A DNA stretch of 64,000 nucleotides from Nocardia sp. BMG111209 (GTDB lineage Bacteria > Actinomycetota > Actinomycetes > Mycobacteriales > Mycobacteriaceae), in assembly GCF_000381925.1 (NCBI RefSeq), contig NZ_KB907307.1:4650001-4714000 (forward strand), in the 5' to 3' direction. Below the pieces are notes generated by a model. The model had not been told where the DNA came from and searched no databases. It was given only the letters and a program-made list of their open reading frames with translations. Positions within the stretch are counted from its first letter, which is position 1. Each line of letters begins with the position of its first letter. Both the position numbers and the translations under genes were made by a program. Of the stretch, positions 51,788-62,385 are shown one piece after another.

Positions 51788-54523
51788 TCAGGAACCACCG
51801 GTGACCATCGCACGGACCGCCGCTGCCGACTCGGCGCCGAGTGCCGCAATGGACAGGGCCCGGCAATGCGCCAGATCCAGCTCCCGAATTACGGCTTTGA
51901 CCAGTGCGATCATGGGCACCGCCACGCTCAACTCGGTGACACCCAGCCCGAGCAGCACCGGAACCGCCACCGGATCCGAGGCGATCTCGCCGCACACGGC
52001 CACCGGGAGCCCGCCCGCACCCCGGCACACCAGGTCGATCAGGCGCAGCACCCCGGGATCCAGCGGATCCGCGAGAGCGGCGAGGGCGTCGTTGCCGCGC
52101 TCGGCGGCCAGCGCGTACTGGGTGAGATCGTTGGTGCCGATGCAGAAGAAATCGACGTGCCCGGCGAACGCGGCCGCCTTGGCCGCGGTGGCGGGCACCT
52201 CCACCATGATCCCCACCTCGATCCGAAGATCCTGCGGCGCAACCTCTTTCACTATCGCTCGCGCCGCGCGCACCTCGTCCACGGTGCTCACCATCGGGAA
52301 CATCACGCGCACCGGGTGATCGGCGGCGACGGCGGCCATCGCCTGCAACTGATCGCGCAGCAGATCCGCGTGGCCCGCCGCCAGCCGGATGCCACGTACC
52401 CCGAGGAACGGATTCGCCTCCGGCGGCCGCGCGAGGTACGGCAGCGGCTTGTCACCCCCGGCATCCAAGGTGCGCAACACGATTCGGCGACCGTCGAACG
52501 CCTTCGCGATCTCCCGGTACACCTGCTCCTGTTCCGCGACCGTCGGCGCGTGATCCCGGTCCAGGAACAGGAATTCGGTGCGGACCAGTCCCGCCGAATC
52601 GGCGCCGTGCGCGACCGCCTCGACCGCATCCACGAGGCTGCCCACATTGCCCGCGACCTCGACGGTCACCCCGTCGATGGTGACGGCGGGCCGGTTCGCC
52701 GCCGCCTCGGCGGCCCGCTGCCGCGCGCGCTGTCCCGCTGCGCGCGCGGCGAATTCGGCCAGCATCGCGGGCCCCGGATCGACGACCAACTGCCCGTTGC
52801 CGCCGTCGAACGCCACGGTGGTGCCCTCCGGCACCGTCAGCAGATCCGATCCGGCCGCCACCACCGCCGGAATACCTCTGGAGCGGGCCAGGATCGCACT
52901 GTGCGCGGTCGGACTCCCCTGCGTCAGCACCATTCCGGTCACCAGCGACCGATCCAGCGCGGCAACCTGTGCGGGTGTGAGCTCAACGGCCACGAGAATG
53001 CCCGGACGGCTGACGATCTCGGTACTGCTACCGAGCAGTTCACCGAGCACCTGATCGCGCACGGCCACCAGATCCGCGGCCCGCGCACGCTGATAGTCGT
53101 CGGGCAAACGCGCCAGATCCGCTGCCGCCCGGCTCGATTCGATCGACCACGCCGACGCCGCGTGCGCACCCGCCCCGATCCGCTGCCGCGCCACCCCGAC
53201 CAGTTCATCGTCGTCCAGCAGTAACAGGTGGGCCCGGAAGATCGCCGCCTCCGCCGGCCCCGTCTGCGCCACGATGGCCTCGATTCGCCTGCGCACCGCG
53301 GCAATCGCCACCACCAGCCGCTCCCACTCGGCCTCCGGCGACCCCTCGGGTTTCGCCGGCAGCACGAACTCCCCCACCCCGGCATGCCACACCGGCCCGA
53401 TCGCGATCCCACCCGAGGCCGGCAACGGACCCCTGCTCACTCTGTCGAAGCCACCCCCGGCCGACCCGGCGCTCCGATCGGCCGAAATACTCTCCGCCAC
53501 TTGCTCTCCGGTGGAACCGGGCACCGCAAGCACTGCACGCCCGCCTTCGGATCGATCACCCATGCCACCGGCCGATACCGTCGCAACCGCACCGGCCGGT
53601 GGACTCCCATGCGAGATCGCCGGGGAGGCACCGGCCGGTCGACTCGAATGCGAGGTTGCCGTAGCGGCAGCGATCGGTTCCCCCATCCCGGATACCGCGA
53701 CGTCCGCCCCCTCATCGAAGCGCCGTTCCGCCAACTCCCGTAACCGATACACAGCCGCCTCGGCCTCGGGCCCGGTCGCGACCACCTCGATCCAGTGGCC
53801 GGACAGCGCACCGAGAGCGGCCACCCGGCTGAGACTCCGTCCCGGTACCGGACCGGCACCGGTGGTGAGATTGCGCAGGTCGACGATGGCGTCCAACGTG
53901 CGCACTTCGGCGACCAAGCGCGCCGCAGGCCGCGCATGCAACCCGTGCGGATTGGTAACCACGAAAACGCCCCGCACCTCCGCACCCCCAACCGCCCGCT
54001 CCCTCTGCGCAACAACTTCCCCCGCCCTCACCGCCGCAGGCTCCCGAACCTCCGACGGAACCTCCCGCACCCCCGCCGCCGGAAGGGCTGTCTCGCTTGT
54101 GTTTTCGTCACCTCGATCAGGCGAGGCCGGACTCAGCTGAGTAGATTTGGCCAGCAGCGAGTGCTCCGCCTCGGCGGCCGCCTCCGCCAGATCCGCGCCG
54201 CCGGCCGCCGCGACAGCGGCCGCGACCAGCCCCTCGACGATCGGCGCGGCGCACAACCGCACCTCGTGCGGCGTCTCCAGCAGCTCGAGAGCGAGTTCGG
54301 CCGACAACACCGCGCTGCCCAGGTCCATCAGCACCAACACACCGTCGCCGGTGTCGGCCGCGCCGATCGCTTCCGCCACCGCGACGGCATCGGTGCCGAA
54401 CGTCTGCTCGTCCAATCCGGCCGCGATCTCGATGCGAATCCCGCTGCCGGGCACCATCTCCGACGCCAGTGCCACGGCCGCGCGTCCCAGGGCGCGGCTG
54501 TGCGAGACGACGACGCCTATCAC
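51788..54523 (-). CDS. dhaM: DhaM-HPr-Enzyme I fusion, phosphoryl donor for dihydroxyacetone kinase
   Basis: 911 residues from GTG 54523 (GGAGGCGG upstream). Domains: EIIA-like DhaM (VVVSHSRALG, His8); HPr (TNPHGLHARPAA, His196; about 184-275); a linker at about 290-370 rich in Ser/Pro/Gly; then Enzyme I with the phospho-His region GSPTAHSAILARSRGIPAV, VRTEFLFLDRDHAPT (PEP barrel), VMFPMVSTVDEV and VAVCGEIASD. So one polypeptide can carry phosphate from PEP to DHA kinase without a separate PTS. The Enzyme I His segment has SPTAH where GGxTSH is usual. Downstream of dhaK-dhaL in one operon; 115 bp separate it from dhaL. Confidence 0.93.
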   Translation of the reverse strand: MIGVVVSHSRALGRAAVALASEMVPGSGIRIEIAAGLDEQTFGTDAVAVAEAIGAADTGDGVLVLMDLGSAVLSAELALELLETPHEVRLCAAPIVEGLVAAAVAAAGGADLAEAAAEAEHSLLAKSTQLSPASPDRGDENTSETALPAAGVREVPSEVREPAAVRAGEVVAQRERAVGGAEVRGVFVVTNPHGLHARPAARLVAEVRTLDAIVDLRNLTTGAGPVPGRSLSRVAALGALSGHWIEVVATGPEAEAAVYRLRELAERRFDEGADVAVSGMGEPIAAATATSHSSRPAGASPAISHGSPPAGAVATVSAGGMGDRSEGGRAVLAVPGSTGEQVAESISADRSAGSAGGGFDRVSRGPLPASGGIAIGPVWHAGVGEFVLPAKPEGSPEAEWERLVVAIAAVRRRIEAIVAQTGPAEAAIFRAHLLLLDDDELVGVARQRIGAGAHAASAWSIESSRAAADLARLPDDYQRARAADLVAVRDQVLGELLGSSTEIVSRPGILVAVELTPAQVAALDRSLVTGMVLTQGSPTAHSAILARSRGIPAVVAAGSDLLTVPEGTTVAFDGGNGQLVVDPGPAMLAEFAARAAGQRARQRAAEAAANRPAVTIDGVTVEVAGNVGSLVDAVEAVAHGADSAGLVRTEFLFLDRDHAPTVAEQEQVYREIAKAFDGRRIVLRTLDAGGDKPLPYLARPPEANPFLGVRGIRLAAGHADLLRDQLQAMAAVAADHPVRVMFPMVSTVDEVRAARAIVKEVAPQDLRIEVGIMVEVPATAAKAAAFAGHVDFFCIGTNDLTQYALAAERGNDALAALADPLDPGVLRLIDLVCRGAGGLPVAVCGEIASDPVAVPVLLGLGVTELSVAVPMIALVKAVIRELDLAHCRALSIAALGAESAAAVRAMVTGGS

Positions 54524-54638
54524 CGTGCCGCCTCCAGCCGCCCGATCCGGCGAACCGTCACTATCGCACCGGGCATATCCGAACCACCACAACACATCCG
54601 GACCTGCGGCGGCGGACCGATCACCCGCGTCTCCCCGC

Positions 54639-55277
54639 TCATCCGAGTGCCTGCCGGGCGGCGCGGAGGAGGAGGGTTGCGCTGGTGGCGCCTGGATCCT
54701 GGTGGCCCACGCTGCGTTCGCCGAGGTATGAGGCGCGGCCCTTGCGGGCTTGTAGTGGGATCGTGGCGTCGCGGCCGGATTCGGCGGCGGCCAGTGCCGC
54801 GTCCAGGGCGGCGGGCAGGGTGGCGCCGGCGGCGAGGGATTCGGTGAGGGCGTCGGCGGCGGGGGTCAGGGCGTCGAGCATGGTCTTGTCGCCGGGTTCG
54901 GCCTTGCCTCGGGCGGCGACACCGGCCAGGCCGGCGCGGAAGGCCTCGGCGAAAACTGTTGCGTCCAGGGCTTTTTCGCCGGGGACAGCGGCGGCGGCGC
55001 GTAGGAAGAAGGTGCCGTACAGGGGTCCGCTCGCGCCGCCGACCGAGCGGATCAGCACCATGCCCGCCTGTTTCAGCGCCTCGGCGGCGGTCGCCGGGGG
55101 TGTGTCGGTGAAAGCCGCGGTGACGGCGGCGGTGCCGCGACGCATATTGCTGCCGTGGTCGGCGTCGCCGATGGCGGCGTCGAGTGCGGTGAGGCGATCG
55201 GCGTTCTCGTCGATCAGTGCGGCGAATTCGCGTAGCCAGGCGATCGGGTCGAGCGCCGAGTTCGCTTCTGTCACCAC
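54639..55277 (-). CDS. dhaL: Dihydroxyacetone kinase subunit DhaL (ADP-binding)
   Basis: 212 residues. The ADP/Mg-binding loop AAIGDADHGSNMRRGTAAV supplies the conserved aspartates (one position is Ala where Gly occurs in GDGDHG). Also SVGGASGPLYGTFFLRAA, PGDKTMLDALTPAADAL and KGRASYLGERSVGHQDPGATSATLLL. DhaL transfers phosphate from its bound ADP/ATP, which DhaM rephosphorylates, to dihydroxyacetone on DhaK. Its start is four bases from the dhaK stop. GTG 55277 or 55274. Confidence 0.95.
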   Translation of the reverse strand: MVTEANSALDPIAWLREFAALIDENADRLTALDAAIGDADHGSNMRRGTAAVTAAFTDTPPATAAEALKQAGMVLIRSVGGASGPLYGTFFLRAAAAVPGEKALDATVFAEAFRAGLAGVAARGKAEPGDKTMLDALTPAADALTESLAAGATLPAALDAALAAAESGRDATIPLQARKGRASYLGERSVGHQDPGATSATLLLRAARQALG

Positions 55278-55280
55278 GGT

Positions 55281-56282
<1,002 letters not shown>

Positions 56283-56364
56283 CGCGATACTCCTCGGGTC
56301 ACCGTCCACGCTGCCACCGCGGCGGTGATCGCGGCCACGGATTTCGGTACGGAGATACGCGAAA

Positions 56365-56390
56365 GGCCCGCATCCGATCGGATGCGGGCC
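56365..56390 (-). terminator. Terminator after the fadD15-like gene
   Basis: GGCCCGCATCC-GATC-GGATGCGGGCC, an 11-bp perfect stem with a four-base loop, followed on the minus strand by TTTCGCG. It lies 17 bp downstream of the fadD stop and 83 bp before dhaK, so the two units are separate. Confidence 0.85.
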
Positions 56391-56406
56391 GGCGGTCGAG
56401 TGCGAC

Positions 56407-58197
56407 TCAGTTGTAGATGGCGTCCACGTCGGCGGCGAACTTCTGCATCACCACGTTGCGTTTCAGCGACATCTTCGGGGTGAGCTCGCCGCTCTCCTCG
56501 GTCCAGTCGACCGGGAGGATGCGGATCTTCTTGATCGCCTCGGCGTGCGAGACGAGTTTGTTCGTATCGGCCACCGCCGAGTCGACCTCGGCGACCAGGT
56601 CGGGCAGCTCGATGAGCTTGTCGATCGGCAGGTCGGCGGGCAGATTGTGGCGCTGCTTCCAGCCGGGCAGGGCCTCGGGATCGAGGGTGACCAGGGCGCC
56701 GACGAACGGCTTGCCGTCGCCGACGACCATCACCTGGCCGATCAGCGGGTTGGCGCGCAGCGAATCCTCCAGCATGGCCGGGGACACGTTCTTACCACCG
56801 GCGGTGACGATGATCTCCTTCTTCCGGCCGGTGATGGTGATGAACCCGCGGTCGTCGAGCGCGCCCAGGTCGCCGGTCCGGAACCAGCCGTCGGTGAACG
56901 CGTCGGCGGAGGCCTCGGGATTGCGCCAGTACCCGGCGAAGATCACCGGGCCGCGGATGAGCAGCTCGCCGTCCTCGGCGATCTTGGCGCCGTGGCCGGG
57001 CAGCGGCCGGCCGACGGAACCGACCCGGATGTACTCCGGCGTGTTCACGGAGACGGCCGCAGTGGATTCGGTGAGGCCGTAGCCCTCGTAGATGGTGACG
57101 CCCACGCCGCGGAAGAAATGGCCCAGCCGCGCACCCAGCGGACCGCCGCCGGAGACCGCCGATCGGCAACGGCCACCCATCGCGGCCCGCAGCTGGCCGT
57201 AGACCAGCCGGTCGAACAGCGCGTGCTTGAGCTTCAGCAGCAGGCCTGCGCCGCCGGCTTGCTGCGCCTCGCTGTAGGCGATGGCGGTGTCGGCGGCCAC
57301 GTCGAAGATCTTGCCCTTGCCGCCGTCGTAGGCCTTCTGTCGGGCGCCGTTGAACACCTTCTCGAAGACACGCGGGACCGACAGGATGAAGTCCGGCCGG
57401 TACTGACCGAACTGCTCGACCAGGGTGGACCAGTCGGCGGTGTGCGCGACGGTGACCCCGGCGTCGAAGGCGGCCAGCGCTACCGCGCGCGCGAATACGT
57501 GAGCCAGCGGCAGAAACAGCAGCGACTTGTTGCCCGGCTTCAGGAATTCCGGCATCGCGGCGCGGTCGGCGGCGGATTCGGCGTACAGGTTGGCGTGCGT
57601 GAGCATGACGCCCTTGGGCCGGCCGGTGGTGCCGGAGGTGTAGATCAGCGTGGCCGGCGAGGCGTCCGTCACCAGGGCGCGGCGCTCGTGCACGACGCGG
57701 TCGTCGAGTTCGCTGCCGCGGGCGATCAGCTCGTCGAGGGCGCCGGCGTCGAACTCCAGCGTCTCCTTCAGCTCCGGCAGACCGGCCTCGATCTCGGCGA
57801 TGGTGGCGCGATGCTTCGGCTTCTCGACGACCAGCAGGCGGGTGGCGGAGTCGGACAGGATCCAGCGGGCCTGTTCGGCCGAGGAGCTGTCGAAGATGGC
57901 GACGGTACAGCCGCCCGCGGCCCAGATGGCGAAGTCGAGGACGACCCACTCGTACCGGGTGGAGGCCAGGATGGCGACGCGATCGCCGAGTTCGACACCG
58001 GTGGCGATGAGGCCCTTGGCCACGGCGGTCACCGAGGCGGCGAATTCGGCGGCGGTGATGTCGTTCCAGCCGCCCGAGCCGTCGGGCGTGTTGAACACGA
58101 CCAGGCCGGGTGTGCGCTCGGCATGCCGGAAGGCCCCGTCGGCCATGTTGGCATCCTCGGGGATGGCATATGTCGCCGGAACCTCGAATTCTCGCAT
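56407..58197 (-). CDS. fadD15: Long-chain fatty-acyl-CoA ligase, FadD15-like
   Basis: 596 residues. ANL fold motifs: P-loop [71 protein letters not shown] (with the C-terminal lysine region [12 protein letters not shown]). The start [10 protein letters not shown] and the [11 protein letters not shown] stretch match mycobacterial FadD15, which activates long-chain acids to CoA esters. GGAAGGG precedes the ATG. Two YTACY-N4-RGTAR sites occur upstream of its start. Unlike the copy at 30421, all catalytic motifs are complete. Confidence 0.93.
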   Translation of the reverse strand: MREFEVPATYAIPEDANMADGAFRHAERTPGLVVFNTPDGSGGWNDITAAEFAASVTAVAKGLIATGVELGDRVAILASTRYEWVVLDFAIWAAGGCTVAIFDSSSAEQARWILSDSATRLLVVEKPKHRATIAEIEAGLPELKETLEFDAGALDELIARGSELDDRVVHERRALVTDASPATLIYTSGTTGRPKGVMLTHANLYAESAADRAAMPEFLKPGNKSLLFLPLAHVFARAVALAAFDAGVTVAHTADWSTLVEQFGQYRPDFILSVPRVFEKVFNGARQKAYDGGKGKIFDVAADTAIAYSEAQQAGGAGLLLKLKHALFDRLVYGQLRAAMGGRCRSAVSGGGPLGARLGHFFRGVGVTIYEGYGLTESTAAVSVNTPEYIRVGSVGRPLPGHGAKIAEDGELLIRGPVIFAGYWRNPEASADAFTDGWFRTGDLGALDDRGFITITGRKKEIIVTAGGKNVSPAMLEDSLRANPLIGQVMVVGDGKPFVGALVTLDPEALPGWKQRHNLPADLPIDKLIELPDLVAEVDSAVADTNKLVSHAEAIKKIRILPVDWTEESGELTPKMSLKRNVVMQKFAADVDAIYN

Positions 58198-58215
58198 CGC
58201 AACCCTTCCGATGTA

Positions 58216-58245
58216 CTACCCGCCGGTAGCTTTACCCACTAGTAA
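58216..58245. promoter_or_regulatory. Two tandem fatty-acid-type operator palindromes before fadD15-like gene
   Basis: CTACCCGCCGGTAG at 58216-58229 has perfect CTACC/GGTAG arms; TTACCCACTAGTAA at 58232-58245 reads TTACT-AGTG-GGTAA on the minus strand. Their centres are 16 bp apart, 19 to 48 bp upstream of the fadD start. Both share the YTACY-N4-RGTAR form with the site before the fadE pair at 13189. Confidence 0.5.
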
Positions 58246-58357
58246 CCTACGCCACGGCACGCTCGGCACGAACACCGGCACCGGGTACGCCCGCGACCGG
58301 ACCCGACCGGCCGGAGCGGCGCGGACGTAGGGCACGGCAGCGCCCCCATCCTAGGGA

Positions 58358-59281
58358 TCACGCCGCGGCCGGCTCCAGCGCCCGGCCCAGGAAATCGCTC
58401 ATCGCGCGCAGTTCGGCGGCCGCGGGGGCCACCAGCGCCGCCTGCAACTGGGCGACGTGCCAGAGCCCCCGGGTCACCGAGAACTGCACCGGCACGCCGG
58501 CCGCGCGCAGGCCCGCCACCAGCCGCGTGCACTGCCCGTACAACAACTCCCCGGCATCGACCTGTACGTAGCACGGCGGCAGGCCGTCCAGGCGGCCCAG
58601 CAGCGGCGCGTAGCCCGGATCCAGTCCGTTACCGCCGCCCCGGTACGCCTCGGCCGCGGCGTGCGACCAGGCCGAGTTGATCACCAGATCCCGTGGGCGG
58701 CCGGGCTTTTCGTTCGGATCGGACCAGGGCGCGATCAGACCCAGTGCGGCGGGCCCGATCCCGTGCACATCGCGCAGGCGCTCGGCCAGCGCCAGCGCCA
58801 GCCCGCCACCGGCCGAATCACCGGCCACCACCAGGTTTTCCGGCGCGAGTCCGGTGCCGAGCAGTTCCAGGAACGCCGCCTCGGCGTCGTCGAGCGCGGC
58901 CGGGTACGGATGTTCCGGCGCCAGCCGGTAGTCCGGCAGGTACACCGGTCGGCGCAGATCCCGGGCCAGATGCGCGGCCAGGCTGCGATGGGTGGCCGGC
59001 GAGCCGATGGTGTAGCCGCCACCGTGCAGATACAGCACCGCGCCGGCGTCGACGGCCGGCCGGTCGCCGGTGATCCGTTCGGCGGGGCGGCCACCCAGCC
59101 GCAACCGCTGCCGCCGGGTGCCCGGCGGCGACTGTTGCAGCACCGATCCGGCGTCGAGCAGCGTGCGCTGCACCCGCCACGGCACCCGGGGATGCATGGT
59201 GAATCGGAAGAACGGGTGCAGGATCGCGCGGGCGACCGGCAGCGGCAGCGAGAAGTCCTGGAATGCGGGCACGTTCACCAC
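58358..59281 (-). CDS. Alpha/beta hydrolase of the hormone-sensitive lipase (LipR/LipN) type
   Basis: 307 residues. The oxyanion motif HGGG (LYLHGGGYTIGSP, 86-89), nucleophile Ser156 in GDSAGGG, acid near DAGELLYGQ and His in GLWHVAQLQ make a complete triad. It resembles mycobacterial LipR of the mymA operon, which lies with a flavin monooxygenase and an SDR as here. Its start is five bases after the SDR stop. Probably hydrolyses the ester product of the upstream monooxygenase. Confidence 0.9.
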   Translation of the reverse strand: MVNVPAFQDFSLPLPVARAILHPFFRFTMHPRVPWRVQRTLLDAGSVLQQSPPGTRRQRLRLGGRPAERITGDRPAVDAGAVLYLHGGGYTIGSPATHRSLAAHLARDLRRPVYLPDYRLAPEHPYPAALDDAEAAFLELLGTGLAPENLVVAGDSAGGGLALALAERLRDVHGIGPAALGLIAPWSDPNEKPGRPRDLVINSAWSHAAAEAYRGGGNGLDPGYAPLLGRLDGLPPCYVQVDAGELLYGQCTRLVAGLRAAGVPVQFSVTRGLWHVAQLQAALVAPAAAELRAMSDFLGRALEPAAA

Positions 59282-59286
59282 CGGGT

Positions 59287-60123
59287 TCAGGGAAGAAGTC
59301 GCTTGTTGACCACGGACGCGATGCGCTGATAGTAGGAGCCGGTGACGCGGACGAACACGTCCAGCGCCTTCGCCTCCCAGCCGATCAGCACCCGGCCGTG
59401 CCCCTTGCGGACACCCTCGGTGATGGTGCGGGCGGCCATCTCCGGGCTGTGCAGGGCCAGCTTGCTGTCGAAGAACGCCGCGAACCGCGCCGAGTCGATG
59501 CCCTCGGCATAGCCGCCGTTGCGTGCGACGGCGGTCTTGATACCGCCGGGGTGCACACAGGTGACCTTGACCGGCTGCCCGTTCACCAGCATCTCCTGCC
59601 GCAGCGCCTCGGTGAAGCCGCGCACCGCGAATTTCGCCGCGTTGTAGGCACTCTGGCCCGGGATGGCGATCAGGCCGAACAGGCTGGACACGTTGATCAC
59701 GTGCCCCGCACCGGATTCGATCAGATAGGGCAGAAAGGCCTTGGTGCCGTTGACGACTCCCCAGAAGTCGACATCCATGATGCGCTCGATGTCCTTGAAC
59801 TCCGAGCGCACGACGTCGCCGTGGAAGGCGATACCGGCGTTGTTGTAGATCTGGTGGACCACGCCGAAGTGCTGTTTCACCGCGTCGGCGTACAGCAGCA
59901 CCGACTCGCGCTCGACCACGTTCAGCCGATCCGACTTGACCTCGGCGCCCGATTCCGCGCAGCGCCGGACGGTTTCGGCGAGACCTTCGGCATCGATGTC
60001 GGACAGCGCGAGTTTCGCGCCGCGGCCGGCCAGGTTCTCGGCGAGGGCGCGGCCGATACCCGAACCGGCGCCGGTGACCACGCAGACCTTGCCGCGGAAG
60101 TATTCGTCGTTCGTTTCGCTCAT
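59287..60123 (-). CDS. Short-chain dehydrogenase/reductase (SadH-like)
   Basis: 278 residues. NAD(P) Rossmann motif VVTGAGSGIGRALA near the N-terminus, NNAGIAF, and the active-site YNAAKFAV (Tyr and Lys) with Ser in VINVSSLFGL. Prefers NADP or NAD cannot be read. The region after position 200 (SARFAAFFDSKLALHSPEMAARTI) matches mycobacterial SadH-type enzymes. ATGA overlap with the monooxygenase gene indicates tight coupling. Role: alcohol-ketone interconversion feeding the monooxygenase (inference). Confidence 0.92.
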   Translation of the reverse strand: MSETNDEYFRGKVCVVTGAGSGIGRALAENLAGRGAKLALSDIDAEGLAETVRRCAESGAEVKSDRLNVVERESVLLYADAVKQHFGVVHQIYNNAGIAFHGDVVRSEFKDIERIMDVDFWGVVNGTKAFLPYLIESGAGHVINVSSLFGLIAIPGQSAYNAAKFAVRGFTEALRQEMLVNGQPVKVTCVHPGGIKTAVARNGGYAEGIDSARFAAFFDSKLALHSPEMAARTITEGVRKGHGRVLIGWEAKALDVFVRVTGSYYQRIASVVNKRLLP

Positions 60124-61679
60124 CGTGCTGCTACCACCTTCGGATCGGGCCGGGTCGCGCCGTCGGCGATCGTCGTCTCGTAGGCCCCCGGGTCGAATTT
60201 CTCGAGCATCTTACGGAACCGGAACGTGAAGTCCGGCCACAGCGTGGTGTTGTTGCCGTGCTTGTCCAGATACCAGCTGGCACAGCCGCCGGTATTCCAC
60301 ACCGAACCCACCAGTTTGCCTTGCAGGTCGCGATTGTAGTTGTCCTGCACGGACTTTCGTACCTCCACGGTACCCAGTCCGAGGCGGTCGAAGGCGGCGA
60401 TCGCATCGGCGATGTAGGCGATCTGGGACTCGATCATGTACACCATCGAGGTGTGGCCGAGGCCCACGTTCGGGCCGAGCAGGAAGAACATGTTGGGGTA
60501 GCCGACGATCGCCGAACCCTTGTAGCCCTGCTGGCCCGATTCGTCGAAAACCGCTGCGAGACTGCGGCCGTCGCGGCCGTACACCACCTCGTACGCGGGC
60601 GAGTCGGTGACGTGGAAGCCGGTGGCGACCACGATCGCGTCGACCTCGCGCTCGGTGCCGTCCGCGGCCACGATCGAACCGGCGCGGATCTCCCGGATGC
60701 CGTCGGTGATCAGGTCGACATTGTCGCGGCCGAGCGCCGGATAGTAGTCGTTGGAGATCAGCATGCGCTTGCAGCCGATCCGGAAGTTCGGGGTGACCTT
60801 GGCCCGCAACGCCGGATCGGGCACCTCGCGCCGCAGCTTGGCGCGCGCGATCAGTTCCAGGGCCAGCATGGCCGGCGGGAATTTCGCCAGGCCGACGACC
60901 TGGGATTCGCGCGCGGCGTAGATGGCCGTGCGGGAAAGCCGCTGCACGCCGGGCAGATACCGGAACGCCAGCCGCTCCGGCCGCGTGTAGGGCCGGTCCA
61001 TCCGCGGCAGCAGCCACGGCGCGGTGCGCTGGTAGACGTCGAGCCGGGCCACCCGCGGCGCGATCGAGGGCACGATCTGGATCGCCGAGGCGCCGGTGCC
61101 GATCACCGCGACCCGCTTGCCGGCCAGATCGGAATCGTGGTCCCAGCGCGCGGAGTGGAAGAGCTCACCCTCGAAGTCGTTGATGCCCTTGATATCCGGC
61201 AGCGCGGGCTCACACAGCGCGCCGACCGCCGAGACCAGGATGTCGGTGGTGTAGGCGCCGCGGCTGGTCTGCACCTCCCAGTACTTCGCGGTGTCGTTCC
61301 AGCGGGCGCCGGTCATCTCGCAGTCGAAGATGTGCTTGTCGCGCACCCGGTAGCGGTCGGCGACATCCTGGATGTAGCGCTGGATCTCCGGCTGCCGGGA
61401 GAACGAGCGCGACCAATTCGGGTTCAGCGCAAAGGAATACGAGTACAGATGGGACGGCACATCGCAGGCCGCCCCGGGATAGGTGTTGTCGCGCCAGGTG
61501 CCGCCGACATCACCGCCGCGCTCGAGGACCAGATAGTCGTCCCGCCCGTCCTGGCTCAGCCGGATCGCCAGACCCAGTCCCGAGAAGCCACTGCCGATGA
61601 TGAGGACGTGTACGTGCCGGGCGGCCCGGTCGTCGGCCCCCTCCGGCGCGACACCGTTGTCTGTAACCTTGCGACTCAT
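60120..61679 (-). CDS. Baeyer-Villiger-type flavin monooxygenase, first gene of a three-gene operon
   Basis: 519 residues from the ATG at 61679. FAD motif VLIIGSGFSGLGLAIRL, GGDVGGTWRDNTYPGAACDVPSHLYSYSFA, BVMO fingerprint FEGELFHSARWDHD, NADPH motif VAVIGTGASAIQI and ATGFHV. This subgroup, close to MymA-type and AlmA-like enzymes of mycolate producers, inserts oxygen into ketones. It overlaps the SDR by ATGA; the esterase follows. Divergent TetR gene with a palindrome between them. The TTG start at 61715 is not preferred because it leaves no room for the operator. Confidence 0.93.
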   Translation of the reverse strand: MSRKVTDNGVAPEGADDRAARHVHVLIIGSGFSGLGLAIRLSQDGRDDYLVLERGGDVGGTWRDNTYPGAACDVPSHLYSYSFALNPNWSRSFSRQPEIQRYIQDVADRYRVRDKHIFDCEMTGARWNDTAKYWEVQTSRGAYTTDILVSAVGALCEPALPDIKGINDFEGELFHSARWDHDSDLAGKRVAVIGTGASAIQIVPSIAPRVARLDVYQRTAPWLLPRMDRPYTRPERLAFRYLPGVQRLSRTAIYAARESQVVGLAKFPPAMLALELIARAKLRREVPDPALRAKVTPNFRIGCKRMLISNDYYPALGRDNVDLITDGIREIRAGSIVAADGTEREVDAIVVATGFHVTDSPAYEVVYGRDGRSLAAVFDESGQQGYKGSAIVGYPNMFFLLGPNVGLGHTSMVYMIESQIAYIADAIAAFDRLGLGTVEVRKSVQDNYNRDLQGKLVGSVWNTGGCASWYLDKHGNNTTLWPDFTFRFRKMLEKFDPGAYETTIADGATRPDPKVVAAR

Positions 61680-61719
61680 GTAACAGAGCTTAAATTCTTG
61701 TTGAGTCGCAGTCAATAGT

Positions 61720-61738
61720 ATTGAACCCGGTTCAGTAG
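61720..61738. promoter_or_regulatory. TetR operator in the divergent monooxygenase/TetR promoter
   Basis: TATTGAACC-C-GGTTCAGTA has nine-base arms with one mismatch; TGAACC-C-GGTTCA (61722-61734) is perfect. It lies between the divergent starts at 61679 and 61754, so the TetR regulator at 61754 can control both itself and the operon. Confidence 0.7.
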
Positions 61739-61753
61739 GCTGAGGAGGTGAGC

Positions 61754-62377
61754 GTGAACGGTCCCGGAACGGGCGCGAAGCGGGTGCGGATGAGTCCGGC
61801 CGAACGGCGGGAGCAACTGATCGCTCTGGGCGTGCGGATGCTGCGGGAGAAGGCGCTGCACGACATCTCCGTCGGGGATATCGCCGAACAGGCCGGTATC
61901 TCGCGCGGACTGCTGTTCCACTACTTCCCCACCCTCCAGGATTTCCAGCTGGCGCTGGTGCGCCACGCCAATGCCGAACTGCTCGCCCGCACCACTCCCG
62001 ACCACACCCTCCCGCTGCCGGAGATGCTGCGCGACGCGGTCTGCCGCTACGTCGACTATGTCAGCGACAACCGCACCTCGTATCTGGCCCTGTTGCGCGG
62101 ACCGGCCAGCGCCGATCCCGATCTCGCCGCCCTGATCGACGCGACCCGTGGGGCCGTCGCCGACCGGGTGCTCGACGAGGCGCCGATCGCGCTCGACGAC
62201 GCCGACCTGCCGCGGCTGCGGCTGGCCGTGCGGGGCTGGATCGCCTTCACCGAGGAGACGACGCTGAGCTGGCTGCGCACCGCCACCATCGACCGCGAAC
62301 AGCTGATCGACCTGCTGGTGCGGTCCCTGCCCGCCCTGGCCATGCATCCGGAGCTGACCGCGGCGCTGGGCGGCTGA
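61754..62377 (+). CDS. TetR-family regulator of the monooxygenase operon
   Basis: 207 residues from GTG 61754, preferred because GAGGAGG ends five bases upstream; GTG 61748 overlaps that site. N-terminal HTH: RREQLIALGVRMLREKALHDISVGDIAEQAGISRGLLFHYFPTLQDF. The C-terminal domain (YVDYVSDNRTSYLALLRGPA..VRGWIAFTEETTLSWLR) fits the TetR_C group of lipid-responsive regulators. Divergent from the monooxygenase-SDR-esterase operon with a palindrome between. Likely ligand: a lipid or ketone intermediate. Confidence 0.92.
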   Translation: MNGPGTGAKRVRMSPAERREQLIALGVRMLREKALHDISVGDIAEQAGISRGLLFHYFPTLQDFQLALVRHANAELLARTTPDHTLPLPEMLRDAVCRYVDYVSDNRTSYLALLRGPASADPDLAALIDATRGAVADRVLDEAPIALDDADLPRLRLAVRGWIAFTEETTLSWLRTATIDREQLIDLLVRSLPALAMHPELTAALGG

Positions 62378-62385
62378 ACGCGGGC

